A stretch of DNA of 64,000 bases from Antedon mediterranea (taxonomy: Eukaryota; Echinodermata; Crinoidea; Comatulida; Antedonidae): contig NC_092671.1 of assembly GCF_964355755.1 (NCBI RefSeq), positions 1,902,501-1,966,500 of the forward strand. Reading direction: 5' to 3'. Position numbers and translations under genes: made by a program. Under the pieces are notes generated by a model, which saw only the letters and a list, made by a program, of their open reading frames with translations, was not told the DNA's origin and did not search any database. This document shows positions 1 through 15,480 of the stretch, piece by piece (positions within the stretch are counted from its first letter, which is position 1; each line of letters begins with the position of its first letter).

Positions 1-3000
1 AAGTTGATCCATGAATGAGAAGAGTTTGCTCTCGTTAGCTTTTCGTCTTTTCATCATTCGATATTGATGTCTTTCTTTCCATTCTTCCAATTCTTCTTGA
101 GTGTGTGCTAGTGTGCAGTGGTTGTTAGCTGGGTCCACATTCGAGTAGGGGCAATTATTCTCTTTGTGTCTTACAGTAGAATAATAATAAAATAAATCAT
201 TATCATTGTTATTTGACCTCTGAAAAAAAGGTTCTGTTTTATTTTCTAACAAATATTAGTCCTTAAAATGTTATGGAAGGCAATTAATTGGTGTTTTTTC
301 TGGATCCGCGTACTAGTAGAGGGAAGTAAATTAATAGGACTATTCCATTCTTAAGGCGAATTTACACAGACGAGCGGTAAAGATAAGCGGAAAACGCAAA
401 AAATAGAATCTGAATATGACCTTTTACACAGAACGCGAGCGGACGGGCGGGTGACCGGAAATCCGCTCAGGATATAAACAGATTCGATTTTGTGAAAATA
501 GCGCGCGATAATTATGGATTCTTGCCAACCAACGACATGATTGAAATGACGTCATCTATCAACAACTTTTTTACGCGACTCCGTCGAGTCAAAGACGACA
601 ATAAATACGAGTGCCGTTGTAGGCCTAGTTTTGGAACTTGTTATTATTCAGAAATACAGGTAGTGAAAAGAAAATATGCATTTAGGACGTTATTAGGCAA
701 CAAGTCCCTCTAAAACCTAGGCCTGTGTGTGCTAGGCCTATTGACAGTCAGTCACATCCAGGCCAGCAGTAACTGTAACATGCATTAGCCTCGAGGCCTA
801 CAGGCACTTAATTTATATCACTCCGCTCGCGAATTCCGCGCGCTGTGTAAATGGGACAAGCCACGCGGATTTCCGCTTACAATTACCGCTTACCGTTACC
901 GCTTGTCTGTGTAAATTGGCCTTTACTTAATATATCTCCTATTTTCATACCTGTCACACATAACGTACTCGCCGTTGACAACATTAAGTGGCGGACTTCT
1001 GTGATTCCAGCTTCTTTCAGTGTCGGAGTTAACACAACGTTTGTGTTTCAAAGTGCTGATATGGAAGTCAAGCGTTTGCGTGGAATCAAAATCCATCTTA
1101 CAGTAAGTACAATGGTAATTTACAGTTTCATGCTCAGTGAAAACCTTTGGATCTTCTTTTGTTTTTTCGTTATTAGCTGACAAATTCTGACTTTCAAAAA
1201 TCTCATCCAAGCTTTTCACTGAAAGAAAAGTTATATTTAAGAAATATGCAATATTTTATGTTATTATTTTTGAAATAGCGAACATGGTGCATAGAATCAA
1301 CCAAAAAATGGACTAGAGCTTTGTACTTACATTTGTGTTTTTCCATAAATATCCAAATTTGGATTTCTTCTTCTGAATGACAATACATGCATTGCTTTCC
1401 TTGTCTATCTGCATAACTACATTTCGATTTGTTCTTACACATTACAGGTTTAATATTAGGTCTAAGATTTGGATGTCTGTCGTTTACTTTAATCCATTTT
1501 CTACCACCAGAAAACACAAGACATATCTTTTCTTTCCATAAATGTCCAGCTTCACACTTTGTTGTGTCTTTGCGATGTTGTCCTCGTTGCTGTCCTCCAC
1601 GGCTCCAGCATGTTCCGCATACTAATTTTAAGTTGAATGGGCATTTTGCTTCTTGCTTAGTTGCCGGTATGTCCAGTGAGCTGACTGATTTTTCAGATCG
1701 AGTGGGTGCCGCCATAGATCCACAAAACTTCACAAGAGAATCTCTATCAACAACATTCCTTTGTTCTAATTTCCAAATTTCAAGTTCTATGAAATCATGG
1801 GCAAAATTACAGATGTCGCCTCTCTCACAGCCGTATGATCTGACATAGTGTCTACACTGATTTGCCACGTTGTTAGGAAGCTTAAGTCTTATTGTAGATC
1901 GTATGATTCTTCCATTTTCTTGTACTTCGTGTGCCAATATTTTATAGGTCGACCACTGATGCTTCTGCAAGGGGTGTCCACAAAACTTTAGATTGTTTCT
2001 GTTTTGGAAAGTTATACAAGGAGGTCTCAAATAGCGGCATTGCTGACATATGTAAGTAAAACGACCTTTAACCTTTTCAAGAAGAGCACTGAACAATGCA
2101 GACTGTTGCTTTGCTGCTTTCAGCTGTTGATTTTCAGACTGAGGAAATTTGTTTTTAACTGGAAAGGGAGGTCTATGTATTGGAAGTGAACTTAAAGGAG
2201 CCTGGTAATTAAGCACATTTGAAGAATTTTCAAATGATGTGCCAACAGGACTTTCTGTTTGTTGCCAAGGAACATTACCAGGCTGTGGATGTGTAAGTGC
2301 CGATATTATATTTACGTTTCCAGAGATTAGTCGCGGATGTAAACTGGGTAAAATGGCAATTGGCCTTGGTGGGTTAAATTGCGGGACAGCAGGTACCACA
2401 GGTAGTGATTGGTGATGTTGGGGTGTCATCTTCACGTTTCTAGGCACGTTTGGACCTAGAAAACAGGATTTCAATCCAGGCGTATTTGACTTCAAGTGGA
2501 GTATAACGTTGTTGCGATCGAAGGTTCCTTGCCGTTCTGCATTCCAAACCACTTTTTCTTCGTCGGTATGTGGGAATGAACAATTCTGAACCTTACATGG
2601 CTTATCCGCTTGATAGCTGTGACATAGCTTGTATTCACCGTTAAAGTTTGTCTGAACACGTTCACGAATTTGGCACCAAACGTTGCGTTTGAACGCTTTG
2701 GTTGCCGCCGTATCTGGGCAAATTAAAATGTCCTTTAAACAGTTATGATTTCTCAACTTGCAGTTATAATAATAGCCACTTCGTCCATAATAAGCAGTTC
2801 TTGTAAAGCAGTTTCGGCAGGCTAATATAAGATTTAAAGCTTCTACCGATTCTGTTACGATCTTCTTGTTGTTGAATTTTGAATTATTTTTTGATTCGCC
2901 AAAGTGTTCTTTAATAAAAAGAAAGAAAATATTCAAATTAAAAATAAAGTACAGGTTTTGTCGGGCTTGACTGTATGACTGATTTATGTATACAACTAGA

Positions 3001-6000
3001 CCTATAACAGTTGTTCTTACCTCCAATTTGTGGTGTTCTACTAAGATCCAGGCTACCAGACTAAAGTAAAAATATAATTATTATGTTTATAAATTTACTT
3101 TTTAAGTAGTAACTTGCTTTAATCTTAATTAATTCTTCTTTTGTGATACAGTCCAACGGATAAACTGCTGTTAATTGTGCTTGCCTTAGAGGTTACTGTT
3201 TCGACTCCCGTCTGGCATTTTTTCACACAAATATATTGTATACATTGAAAGCTTCCATTGGCGTAACCCATGAAAGCATACGCTACAAGGTGTAATTAAT
3301 TCAATTAATTAATAAGACAATAAACATTTAAACTGGAATTCTGCTAGTAGTTAGGTGTGGCTGGTGGGTTGTTTTTATCTGTTTTGTCTTGGTTTCTTAA
3401 CTTTGTAACTGTTTGATACTGGTGGGCCCTTTGGGAGATCAGTCTTCGGCTGAAGGGGTAGTATTAGAACAAATAAGTAAAATAATAATCATAATTTTGC
3501 TATAGTTACCGTATTTCTTCGCCGTCTTGTTGGTGCAAACCATTCTTCAGAATTATTATTATTCAAGTAGTCTTCCTTGTCAATTCTGCAACCTTGTGAT
3601 GAACGGCCTCTGTCTACATGTTGATCTTAAAAAGTAAGACACGTTATAAATTTCGTCTATAAGAGTGATAAGTGTATGCGTACACGACAATAAACTTCTT
3701 TATGATATTGATAAAATTGAACAATTGCTCAGAGTGTTAGTCCCCTGAATGTACAAACTAATTGATCTATTCCGGGATTATTTTCCGTCTCCAGTTCATG
3801 TTTTAAACAAAAATCTGTATTTGTTTTCGAGTCGTTATCTCCTGTTTATACTATTTTTTTGATTTGGATTTTAAATAATATACCTGCAGATGGCAACGTT
3901 CTGTTGGAAGATTGTGCAAATTCTGAATCAGATATTTCATTTGCTACACTCGTATCCGAATCTGAATCACTCTGACGTTCTGTTGCGCTGTGGTGACCAT
4001 TAGTTAAGTCTAGGCCTATAATGTAAAGCAATGCAATGTTCTAAATGCACATAATTTTTTGAACAAATTCAGCTTAGATCTATCATTGATTATAGTACTT
4101 ACGTGATTTTGTTTTGTCCAAATTTGTAGACATGTTTTGCTTCTTTGACTTTTTAATAAATGGTGCAGCAGTGGGTGTCCTTTGATGGATCTATTATAGA
4201 ACACAAAATAGTGGAAATGTCACTACGAACGAGGAGGTGAGCTTTATCAATTTACGGCGCATTCAGATTGATACACTTCGAAATCCTCTAGTGGCTTCAA
4301 AGGCTGATTTGACCATTTTGAAGATGTATTGTCCCCACAAGAATGAACAATGAAGATAAATAAAATCAGACGTTGGATAGAAGACCATTTTACAGTTTCA
4401 ATAAAGTTCACTTCCGTAGAAACCAAACACGAACACAAATAATGATTTTAACCAAACCCCATTGTTTTCTAACAGAAAAAGGGTTTCCGGTTAAAATGAC
4501 TGATTCAACAAAAGATATTTTTTTCAGGTTTTTAATGTGTTTATACTCCTATCAAGAAAACTTTTGACTGTCTTGAAGAGGGGAGCGCGCGATCTTCTTA
4601 TTACCTTTAAAGAACCTAGTACATCTTTCGAGACGAGTAGGGGGTTACCCCGGTGTATTAATACATCGCAGCCACTGATCACCAACTGGGCCCTCTGGGA
4701 GACCAGTCTTTGACTGAAGAGGTTACCCAGTATAAATATATATTTCAATCAATCAAACCTTGATATTTCTTGAATTATATCATATTCTTAAAATAATGCA
4801 TTTACAAAGTCACCGCCGTCTTTTCATTTTTTATTAAATAAACTTTAATTGACTTGTACCTTATTGAATTTTGGTTTGGCTCCTTGACTGTTCCAAAATC
4901 CTGAAGGATCATCGTCAGTAAACATGAAACCAACTTCTTTCAGCTTTTCAATAAGTTCCACGATTCGTGATTTTTGTTTTCGTTGCTAATAAGTAATATA
5001 AATACATTATATTACGCATTTGTCGCAAAATAAAGCATACAAATCTACCAATAATGTATATTTTACGTGAACCTTTTATGAGAGCAATTAACGCTCAAAT
5101 CATAACAATATAGGCTACATCGTTATAGGCCTATCAATTATAAAAACTAGAAAGAAATTATTAAAAAAAATCCTGATACAAGTAGAAAGATAACATACCT
5201 GTGGCTTGAAGTAACTCAATGTTTTCAGGCATTCTTGATATTGGTATGTAGCATACAATGCCACTGCTTTGTCTACTCTCACATGGTTGTATGAAGGTTC
5301 ATGTAACAGAACTAAAGTTAATAAAATAACTTATATCAATGGATTATTGAAATGCATGTGCGCACACGTACAAACAGCCGGTCTTTCAACAAGTTTGATG
5401 ATCTTTATAAACAATTTAATTTAGAGTAAGGGTGATATCCAATTAAATTAATAAATACCTTTATCACACCTGACAAGTACTTCAACATAACGTTCCTTTA
5501 AAAAATTAAAAACATACATATTATTATGTTAAATATACAGAATTAATCAATTGTCAAAGCACTGTATATACCATCTAAATCTTCCACAAACCAATTGTAA
5601 ATTAATTTACTATAGTTGCCTTGTGTTTGGAGATGCATAAAACGCAAGAAAAAATATCTTATAAGAAACATTAAAATTATTCACTTAAGCCATATTATTA
5701 TAAGTTGTTACCAGTTTCAGAAGTATTTGTATTTGTTGAAAGAACAGTGGTTTGTCATCATTAAACCGTAGGTCCTCGCCCGAGTTCAGTAGTAGTCTGC
5801 TGAGTTTAAGTGCTTCATCAAAATGAGTGTATGAATTTACATATTGGCCATCTTTATATTCATTATCCGCCTCCTCTATGATGTCACGTCTGAGCTTCCG
5901 TACAAACTTCAAACGCTATAATTTAAGAATCACTGATCAGATTTATTACGGTACCTTTAATATACGGACTAAATATAATTATCTTTATATATTAAATAAT

Positions 6001-7320
6001 CAGGCTAAATACAAAACATTCATGTTATTTAACCTTAAATTAATTATTTTAAAGATATTGATGCCTCCTGGATAGACAGACCTACTAACCTCTTTAAAGC
6101 TTTGTGTGGGTAAATCTTGGATTCTAAAAAATAGAAAAAAATTGTCAATAAGGTAAATATTTCTATAAATAAATTCCATAAGTATCAAATCAAACCATAG
6201 ATTAGAGCCACAAGAAACATTGTTAGAAATTACGTCTACTTTTGTTAAATGTGCTTGGTTGCTTGCTACAAGTGCCAATGTTTATTTATTTGACGTTTCT
6301 TAGAGCTTAGCCCTCTTCATTTTTAAAATTTAGTATCTTTGTTTAATTATTTTTTAGACTTTTATTGTTCCATTTTGGAAGAAATGTATTGATTTGATTT
6401 GAAATATTTATAGTGTCATTATTCTGTTACAATAAGTATAATATACCCGTAGATTTTTACAACTATTCTAATATTATATCAATAGCTAGTAAAAAAATAA
6501 TTGTCCAGACATATTATGTATATCTTCATATCTTGTTAAACTTCAAACAAATTATTAAATTTCTGGAAATAATTTTTTTTCTTCATAAAATTGATTATTA
6601 TTGATTAATACGAGAATTTCCAAATTCATAGCAGTCCGCATTTTGTTATAACTTCCTAGTAATATGGGAATTTCTAAATTCATCATCAAAGGAGTACCAC
6701 CCCGTGTCAGATCACAATAATAGTAATAATAAATACGTTGTGTAAATTCTTTAACAAAAAGAGTGCAAGTCATGGAGCGCAATAGGCCTAATTGTAATTT
6801 TGTTGTAATTGTTAATTTGATTGATTGATTGATTGAATTTATTTGATGCTCAACATTAAAATTACATACAGACAAAAGACAAAATAATGAGCATCAGGAA
6901 CACCCATTTAGGCCGGAAAAAACAGCCCATTTCCAATGGGGTCCAAATTGCACATAATAAACAATAAAAAATACAAAATTTATAAAAAAAATACATATAT
7001 ATGTATATATATATACCTTAAAAGTAAAGCCCACAGAAAAAAAAAAAAACAGAAAAATATAAAGAGATAGTAAACAAGTAATGAGTAAGATTGCTGATCG
7101 TTGTCAAGACTATTATATAGTTGCAATTAATTGATAAACGGTTAGAGCTACTATGAAGACATTTATGGGGAAAAGCTCATTTTTATATGCCAGGATCGGA
7201 CTGTGAGACAACAGCATTTGTCATAAGCCTTTTAACATAAGAGAAATAATATTAAATAACTCACCTAAGCTGGTGCAACCGCTCAGAAATGGTCCGCTGA
7301 CGATCGCGTCGAGCTGTCAT
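1..7320 (-). CDS. ZC3H7: ZC3H7A/B-like zinc finger CCCH protein (3' end beyond window)
   Basis: Spliced minus-strand gene. Coding exons read by eye: 7320-7265, 6123-6090, 5915-5712, 5495-5459, 5311-5199, 4985-4860, 4190-4103, 4009-3884, 3625-3510, 3060-3021, 2908-1331, 1218-951 and 169-1. The frame is continuous across all junctions and is still open at base 1. The N-terminal exons encode a TPR-like helical region. The long exon and the last two encode Cys/His fingers: CRHYVRSYGCERGDICNFAH is C-X8-C-X5-C-X3-H, and YHCTYCKMDFDS...H is a C2H2 finger. Order and spacing match vertebrate ZC3H7A/B as I remember them, including the motif after each finger (EEIDVW-like). Family members bind RNA hairpins and are linked to microRNA processing; that role is carried over from the family. 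The middle exons are acidic, Ser-rich and poorly conserved. The exon 3/4 junction is uncertain, because conserved-looking codons (YNNMA) continue past the GT chosen as donor. The gene cannot be assigned to the A or B paralogue. Confidence 0.85.
353..926. mobile_element. MITE with long inverted ends at a TTAA target, in last visible ZC3H7-like intron
   Basis: The left end (from 353, AAGGCGAATTTACACAGAC) reappears inverted at the right end (GTCTGTGTAAATTGGCCTTT, ending about 924). The similarity continues inward through repeats of GCGGTAA/TTACCGC. TTAA lies at 351-354 and 927-930, which would fit a TTAA-targeting family such as piggyBac or Kolobok. The interior is GC-richer than its surroundings and contains a 73-codon ORF (492-713) with no recognisable domain. 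The element ends about 25 bp from the 3' border of a ZC3H7-like exon. Confidence 0.65.
3138..3232 (+). repeat. Possible tRNA-derived SINE remnant
   Basis: A B-box-like GGTTACTGTTTCGACTCCCGT lies downstream of a weak A-box-like stretch. No cloverleaf can be folded convincingly, so it is listed only as a remnant inside a ZC3H7-like intron. Confidence 0.25.
3418..3478. repeat. Fragment of dispersed SINE-like family (GGGCCCTTTGGGAGA)
   Basis: Shares the words GGGCCCT.TGGGAGA.CAGTCTT..GCTGAAG.GGTA with 4688-4735 and, more weakly, with 53170-53225. These look like 3' ends of one dispersed family. Confidence 0.4.
4585..4748. repeat. 3' part of tRNA-derived SINE family
   Basis: The segment TTTAAAGAACCTAGTACATC...GGTTACC...GTGTATTAATACATC.CAGCCACT matches 50330-50400 and part of 54510-54535. 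The repeat lies in a ZC3H7-like intron and has no coding content. Confidence 0.45.
6820..6975. repeat. Probable retroelement tail with ATTG microsatellite
   Basis: Short GATT repeats at 6820-6837 lead into a segment with TAGGCCGGAAAAAACAGCCC, then A-rich DNA. Its style resembles 3' ends of dispersed retroelements. There is no second full copy in the window to confirm this. Confidence 0.3.
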
Positions 7321-7907
7321 TGTCTGTAGACCTATAACATCATATCTATATCATCAGTCATCCCAGACTCAATTAACCAACGCACATAGTCACAATTTAT
7401 ATACAAGAACTATAAATAGAAACGGAGGTTTCTATTGTGTTTTGTATTATCTTAATCAAAATCGTAACGATTTTTCTTGTTTGGGAATTTCCAGATATCT
7501 ACCTTGTTTATTGAATATTTATGAGAAATCATATGCTTAATTCGTTTCTAAGAAATATATTAATACGGTTATTGTGCCTATAAATAACACGTATGTATTC
7601 TATTACAGTAGGCCTATCAATTATTACATAATTATTATATAAAATCATATAATCAAGTAGAGTGAATTCTCACTTTTTCGAGGTTTGAAGGAATGGCCTA
7701 AGCATTAATGACAGGTTGTGTAGGCCTACTATAATAATTTATTATTATTGTGATTTTATATATGTCGCTATGCTTTGAGTTAACAGAGGAAACAACCTGA
7801 TGCTCGAGAGGATAACACGGAAAAAACAACCTTGATAACGGTTGTATTTCTTTCACATCTTTTAACAATTTAGGATATCATTTAAAAAAAAAACATTTAA
7901 TTTGACA
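7321..7907. promoter_or_regulatory. Upstream region of the ZC3H7-like gene; no motif identified
   Basis: 587 bases between the ZC3H7-like ATG and the next plus-strand ORF. The sequence is AT-rich, and I see no TATA box or repeat I can defend. By position it should hold the ZC3H7-like promoter and 5' UTR. Confidence 0.3.
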
Positions 7908-8135
7908 ATGGACGATCAACTCAGCTTACTCAATATTGCCCTTGCCTTTAGTAATAGTACCGATAGTCTCGATAATTTAAAACAAGGCCAACAGCAATTA
8001 AGTCGCGTGCTACAATGCATAGTGATACCGGACCGACAGACAGACCGACAGACCGACAGACAGACCGACAGAAAGACCGACAGACAGACAGACCGACCGA
8101 CCGACATAGTGAACTATACTGACCGAAATTACTGA
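7908..8135 (+). other. Orphan ORF: 36 ordinary codons running into a GACA repeat
   Basis: From the ATG at 7908 the first 36 or so codons (MDDQLSLLNIALAFSNSTDS...) have ordinary composition and look like an amphipathic helical N-terminus. The frame then enters a (GACA/GACC)n tract and ends in a DRQT repeat. It could be the first exon of an unseen gene or a remnant truncated by the repeat. I do not recognise the peptide, and no downstream exon was found before UBA5. Confidence 0.2.
8017..8125 (+). repeat. GACA/GACC microsatellite bounded by CATAGTGATACCGG and CATAGTGAACTATA
   Basis: A tract of GACAGACCGACA type, bounded by ATGCATAGTGATACCGGACC on the left and GACATAGTGAACTATA on the right. The same two borders enclose the tract at 8689-8760, so the array is part of a dispersed element and not a simple slippage product. 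Confidence 0.6.
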
Positions 8136-8189
8136 ACATGTTTAAAAATGTTGAAATGTTTGAAAACATATATTTGTTAAATTTACACG

Positions 8190-8785
8190 TGCTTAGCCTG
8201 TCACTTTTGACGTGCTCGTATAACGTAATTTCGAGTTGAAAAGTAAGTCAAGAAAACAGAAATCGGGCAAAAAGGGTGCGCAATAACATTTAACGCGCAG
8301 TGCGCGCGCAAAAATATGCGCACTCATGGCAATTTTGTAAACGCTTAAAATTGCCTGAAACGTACTCTTATTTCATTGAAAATAAATTTTAAAAATTTTA
8401 AGCGCGCGTACGCATGCGTTACATGCGCTACGCACGTAATTGTATTGCCATATGATGATTTATGCCCTGAAATTTATGAGTACCAAATTTTATTTAATTG
8501 TGATTCATGGTTGTGAAGATATGATTACAAACGTGATTTCGTTAAATCGTGCGTAGACCGCGTAATTTTTTATTGCGCACCGTGAAAACATAACCACATT
8601 GATTCCTGGCCATAAGGAATATACTGTGAAAAATTGACCTAGCTAGATTAAACTGATATCAAGATAAGGTCAGAAAGCGATAAAACGCATAGTGATACCG
8701 GACCGACAGACAGACAGACAGACAGACAGACCGACCAACCGACAACATAGTGAACTATAGAGTCGCTTCCACGCGACTAAAAATT
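8190..8785 (+). mobile_element. Probable dispersed element ending in a GACA array and AGTCGC
   Basis: A segment rich in GCGC words (8270-8580) runs into CGCATAGTGATACCGGACC, a GACA array (8700-8750) and CATAGTGAACTATAGAGTCG, ending CGCGACTAAAAATT. The GACA array and its borders duplicate 8017-8125. No coding capacity or clear termini were found, so the class is unknown. Confidence 0.4.
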
Positions 8786-8965
8786 GAAATCTTTTAAATG
8801 CTCCCTTCTCCTTCCCTGACAAATGTAGGCCTAAATGACATAATTACTAATCAGAGAGAGATTTTTATAATGATCATTGTGCTTCTTGTATTTTGTATGT
8901 ATTATTCAACGTATTTATGAATATTTGTATACCACACCAAATAAATTTCCCAGTTGGATAATAAA

Positions 8966-9656
8966 GTTTACTAATTTGTTTAAACGAATTAGTAATCCGT
9001 TCAAACCAATTGCAACATATACAACAAGTGCCATTTAAAGAATATGTTGTAATTCGTTTGAACGGATTACTAATCTGTTCAAACGAATTACTAATTTGTT
9101 TAAACAGATTAATAATCTGTTAAAACGAATTAGGCATCCGTTCAAACGGATTAGTAATTTGTTTAAACGGATTACTAATTTGTTCAAACGAATTACTAAT
9201 TCGTTCTAACGAATTAGTAATCCGTTTGAACAAATTATTAATTTGTTTAAACAAATTAATAATTTGTTTAAACGGATTACTAATTCGTTCAAACGAATTA
9301 CTAATTTGTTCAAACAGATTAATAATCCGTTTAAACAAATTATTAATTCGTTTAAACGGATTACTAATTCGTTTGAATGAATTAGTAATTCGTTTGAACG
9401 GATTACTAATCCGTTTAAACAAATTAGTAATTCGTTTGAACGAATTAGTAATCCGTTTAAACAAATTAGTAATTCGTTTGAACGAATTAGTAATCCGTTT
9501 AAACAAATTAGTAATTCGTTTGAACGGATTAGTAATCCGTTTGAACAAATTAGTAATCCGTTTAAACAAATTAGTAATTAACAGATTATTAATCCGTTCA
9601 AACGAATTATTAATCCGTTCAAACGAATTACTAATTCGTTATAACGGATTACGTTC
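8966..9656. repeat. 21-bp minisatellite of self-complementary units, both orientations
   Basis: Units of the form AATTAGTAATCCGTTTAAAC, about 21 bp, repeat with a gap at 9015-9045. In the left part most units read as the complement (ATTACTAATTTGTTC...). Near 9370 the orientation changes. Because 21 is divisible by 3 and the unit lacks stops, both strands stay open for about 150 codons (9120-9569 minus, 9226-9684 plus) with 7-residue repeats. These ORFs are products of the repeat, not genes. The array lies about 225 bp upstream of the UBA5 start codon. Confidence 0.85.
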
Positions 9657-9880
9657 GAAAAACATATACTTAAAATGGCATTAATGGGCTTTCGTATGAT
9701 TCTATTTTTAGAACATAAAATCATAATGGTTGAAACCATTAGAGGGCGCGCTTGCTGTGACGTGCATGTGCGATGTGTGTGTGTTGTTGAAAACGAATTA
9801 AAGGGTCGGATCTTCAGCAGCTGTTTTGGTGTTTTTATGATATTTTAACTGCTAAACTGTTTGTTGATTTTTTGAAAAAA

Positions 9881-13668
<3,788 letters not shown>

Positions 13669-13934
13669 GGAACATCATTATAAAGCCACATGAAGACAAA
13701 ACTGAGGATTCAGAATAACATCATTTTGTCAACACATGAAAACAGTAACTTGTAAAGTCAAAACTGCAGAAATATCCCATTTTGTTCCATTTTTTTCATT
13801 CGATGATGTTCTTGGAGAAGACAGCTTTTATGGTTTTTATCAAAATAGCTTTCTTAAAACATCCATGAAATATTCTAAGCGAATATTTCTAATATTTTTA
13901 TGAGAAGATATTTATTATGAAAGGTCACATATTG
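13669..13934 (+). other. UBA5 3' UTR, interrupted by a mobile element
   Basis: Sequence between the UBA5 stop and the insertion at 13935. I see no AATAAA here. The nearest is at 16086-16091, about 20 bases beyond the far end of the inserted element, so the ancestral poly(A) signal may have been displaced by the insertion. Confidence 0.45.
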
Positions 13935-14676
13935 CAGGGCATCATTTATAAGGAGCGCCTGCGCGACCGCGCTCCTCAACAGGCTTCGAGGAGAGCAATT
14001 TATCGCGCTCCTTAATTTTCAAAATAGAGCCTAGCTTTTGACAGTGTTGATTTTTCTGTCAAGAGGCCTAAAAACACGTGGATTTTTAAAAGTTAAAACC
14101 AATCTAGGCCTAGGCTAATAATATATAAGCTAAGTTATAAAGCTACAAGCCTAATGGCAGTCCCTCGTTTTTAAGGATCGCGAGCGCGATCGCAATCAAC
14201 AACCTTCGAAAAGGAGAGCAATTCATCGCGCTCCATCTCACCTAGTGCGACGAGGTACAAACAAAGGGGATTCCCCTGCCTGCGCGCATTCAAGGGCGAG
14301 TTTACTTCATCGCCTCATAGTGCAACCAGTACGGTGTCATAGAAACACCTCCTTTACAGGAAGATCATGTCCCAACCAATAATTTTTCCCTTTATGTTTT
14401 TATGGAACGAGTTAATAAAATATATTTAATTTTAAAAGGAAACATTAATATAGGAGGCCTAAATATAATGTTTATTATTTAAAAAAGCTTAGCTGCTGGT
14501 TGCTTTAATTATGTCATTTTGAAGATGGATTATTTCTTCGAAAGTTCTAACCAATTTTGGTCACTCAAATCCTCCTCAAAACACGTGCTGACGTGTGACG
14601 TCAGCACGTCAGCATCTTCTAGAAGCTCTCTCAGCCCTCCCCTATTGTGCGTGCGCCCATGTGTGACACATGTAAA

Positions 14677-14823
14677 TGTTATGCGCGATTTGAACGATTT
14701 GCGCAATTTGAAATTGCGCAAAAAAAATCCTTGCGCAATTTGAATTGAAACATGTGTTTCAAATTGCGCAAGCAACGTATTAAATTGCGCAAGTAATCTG
14801 CAAATTGCGCAAGGTTTTTCGAC
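14677..14823 (+). repeat. TTGCGCAA palindrome array, left arm of foldback-like structure
   Basis: Begins GTTATGCGCGATTTGAACGA, then repeats of TTGCGCAATTTGAAATTGCGC with spacers. Each unit is palindromic. The array matches 15226-15480 in reverse orientation, including the unique outer border ATGCGCGATTTGAA. Confidence 0.75.
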
Positions 14824-15225
14824 AGATTGTGAAATCATGCACACCCATATTTTTATAGTATTTAATTTCTAAGAATGATTCAAAATTAAAGATAAATATC
14901 ACATTTCCTTATTTTAGTAGTGCAAATATTGTTATAAGTTAGCATACCGTCGAAGAACCGACGAAGGAAAACGAAGCGGTGGTGTTCCACCAGGCGGGCG
15001 CGGCGCGGGCGGCCGGCTATACTAGGCCTACTCTAGCCTAGCTAGGGTCTGGACTACTGATACTGACTAGGTTACATGGCCTAGCTTAAACTAATATTAA
15101 AAACTTAAAAAGTGAGTATTAAACATTATCTTCATTGAAATGGTCTTATTTATATAATAAAATACTAAATTTTAAACTCCTCGGCCTAGCCTAGCCATGT
15201 ATGGGAAAATTTACAGTTCGTTTTC

Positions 15226-15480
15226 AAATTGCGCAAAGGTGTCATATTGCGCAAGAACTATCTTGCGCAATTTACAAATTGTGCAGCGCAATTTAAAATT
15301 GCGCAAAGATTTTCTTGCGCAATTTGAAATTGCGCAAGTTGATTGCGCAATTTGAAATTGCGCAAAAAAATCCTTGCGCAATTTTAAATTGCGCAAGAAT
15401 TCTTTGCGCAATTTCAAATTGCGCAAGGATTTTTTTGCGCAATTTCAAATTGCGCAAATCATTCAAATCGCGCATAACAT
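15226..15480 (-). repeat. TTGCGCAA palindrome array, right arm of foldback-like structure
   Basis: About nine units of TTGCGCAATTTCAAATTGCG with short A/T spacers, ending CAAATCGCGCATAAC. This ending is the complement of the left arm border at 14677. The spacer between arms (14824-15225) contains a GC-rich stretch near 14990-15015 and no ORF of interest. Confidence 0.75.

Noticed and set aside
492-713. 73-codon ORF as a possible small gene
   Set aside because: It is wholly inside the TTAA-flanked MITE, and no domain is visible.
5575-5640. Extra ZC3H7-like exon (frame GNYSKLIYNWFVEDLDG)
   Set aside because: Including it breaks frame with the preceding and following exons, which join in phase 0 without it.
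9120-9684. Two overlapping ORFs of about 150 codons on opposite strands
   Set aside because: Both are read-throughs of the 21-bp minisatellite; the 7-residue periodicity equals the DNA unit.
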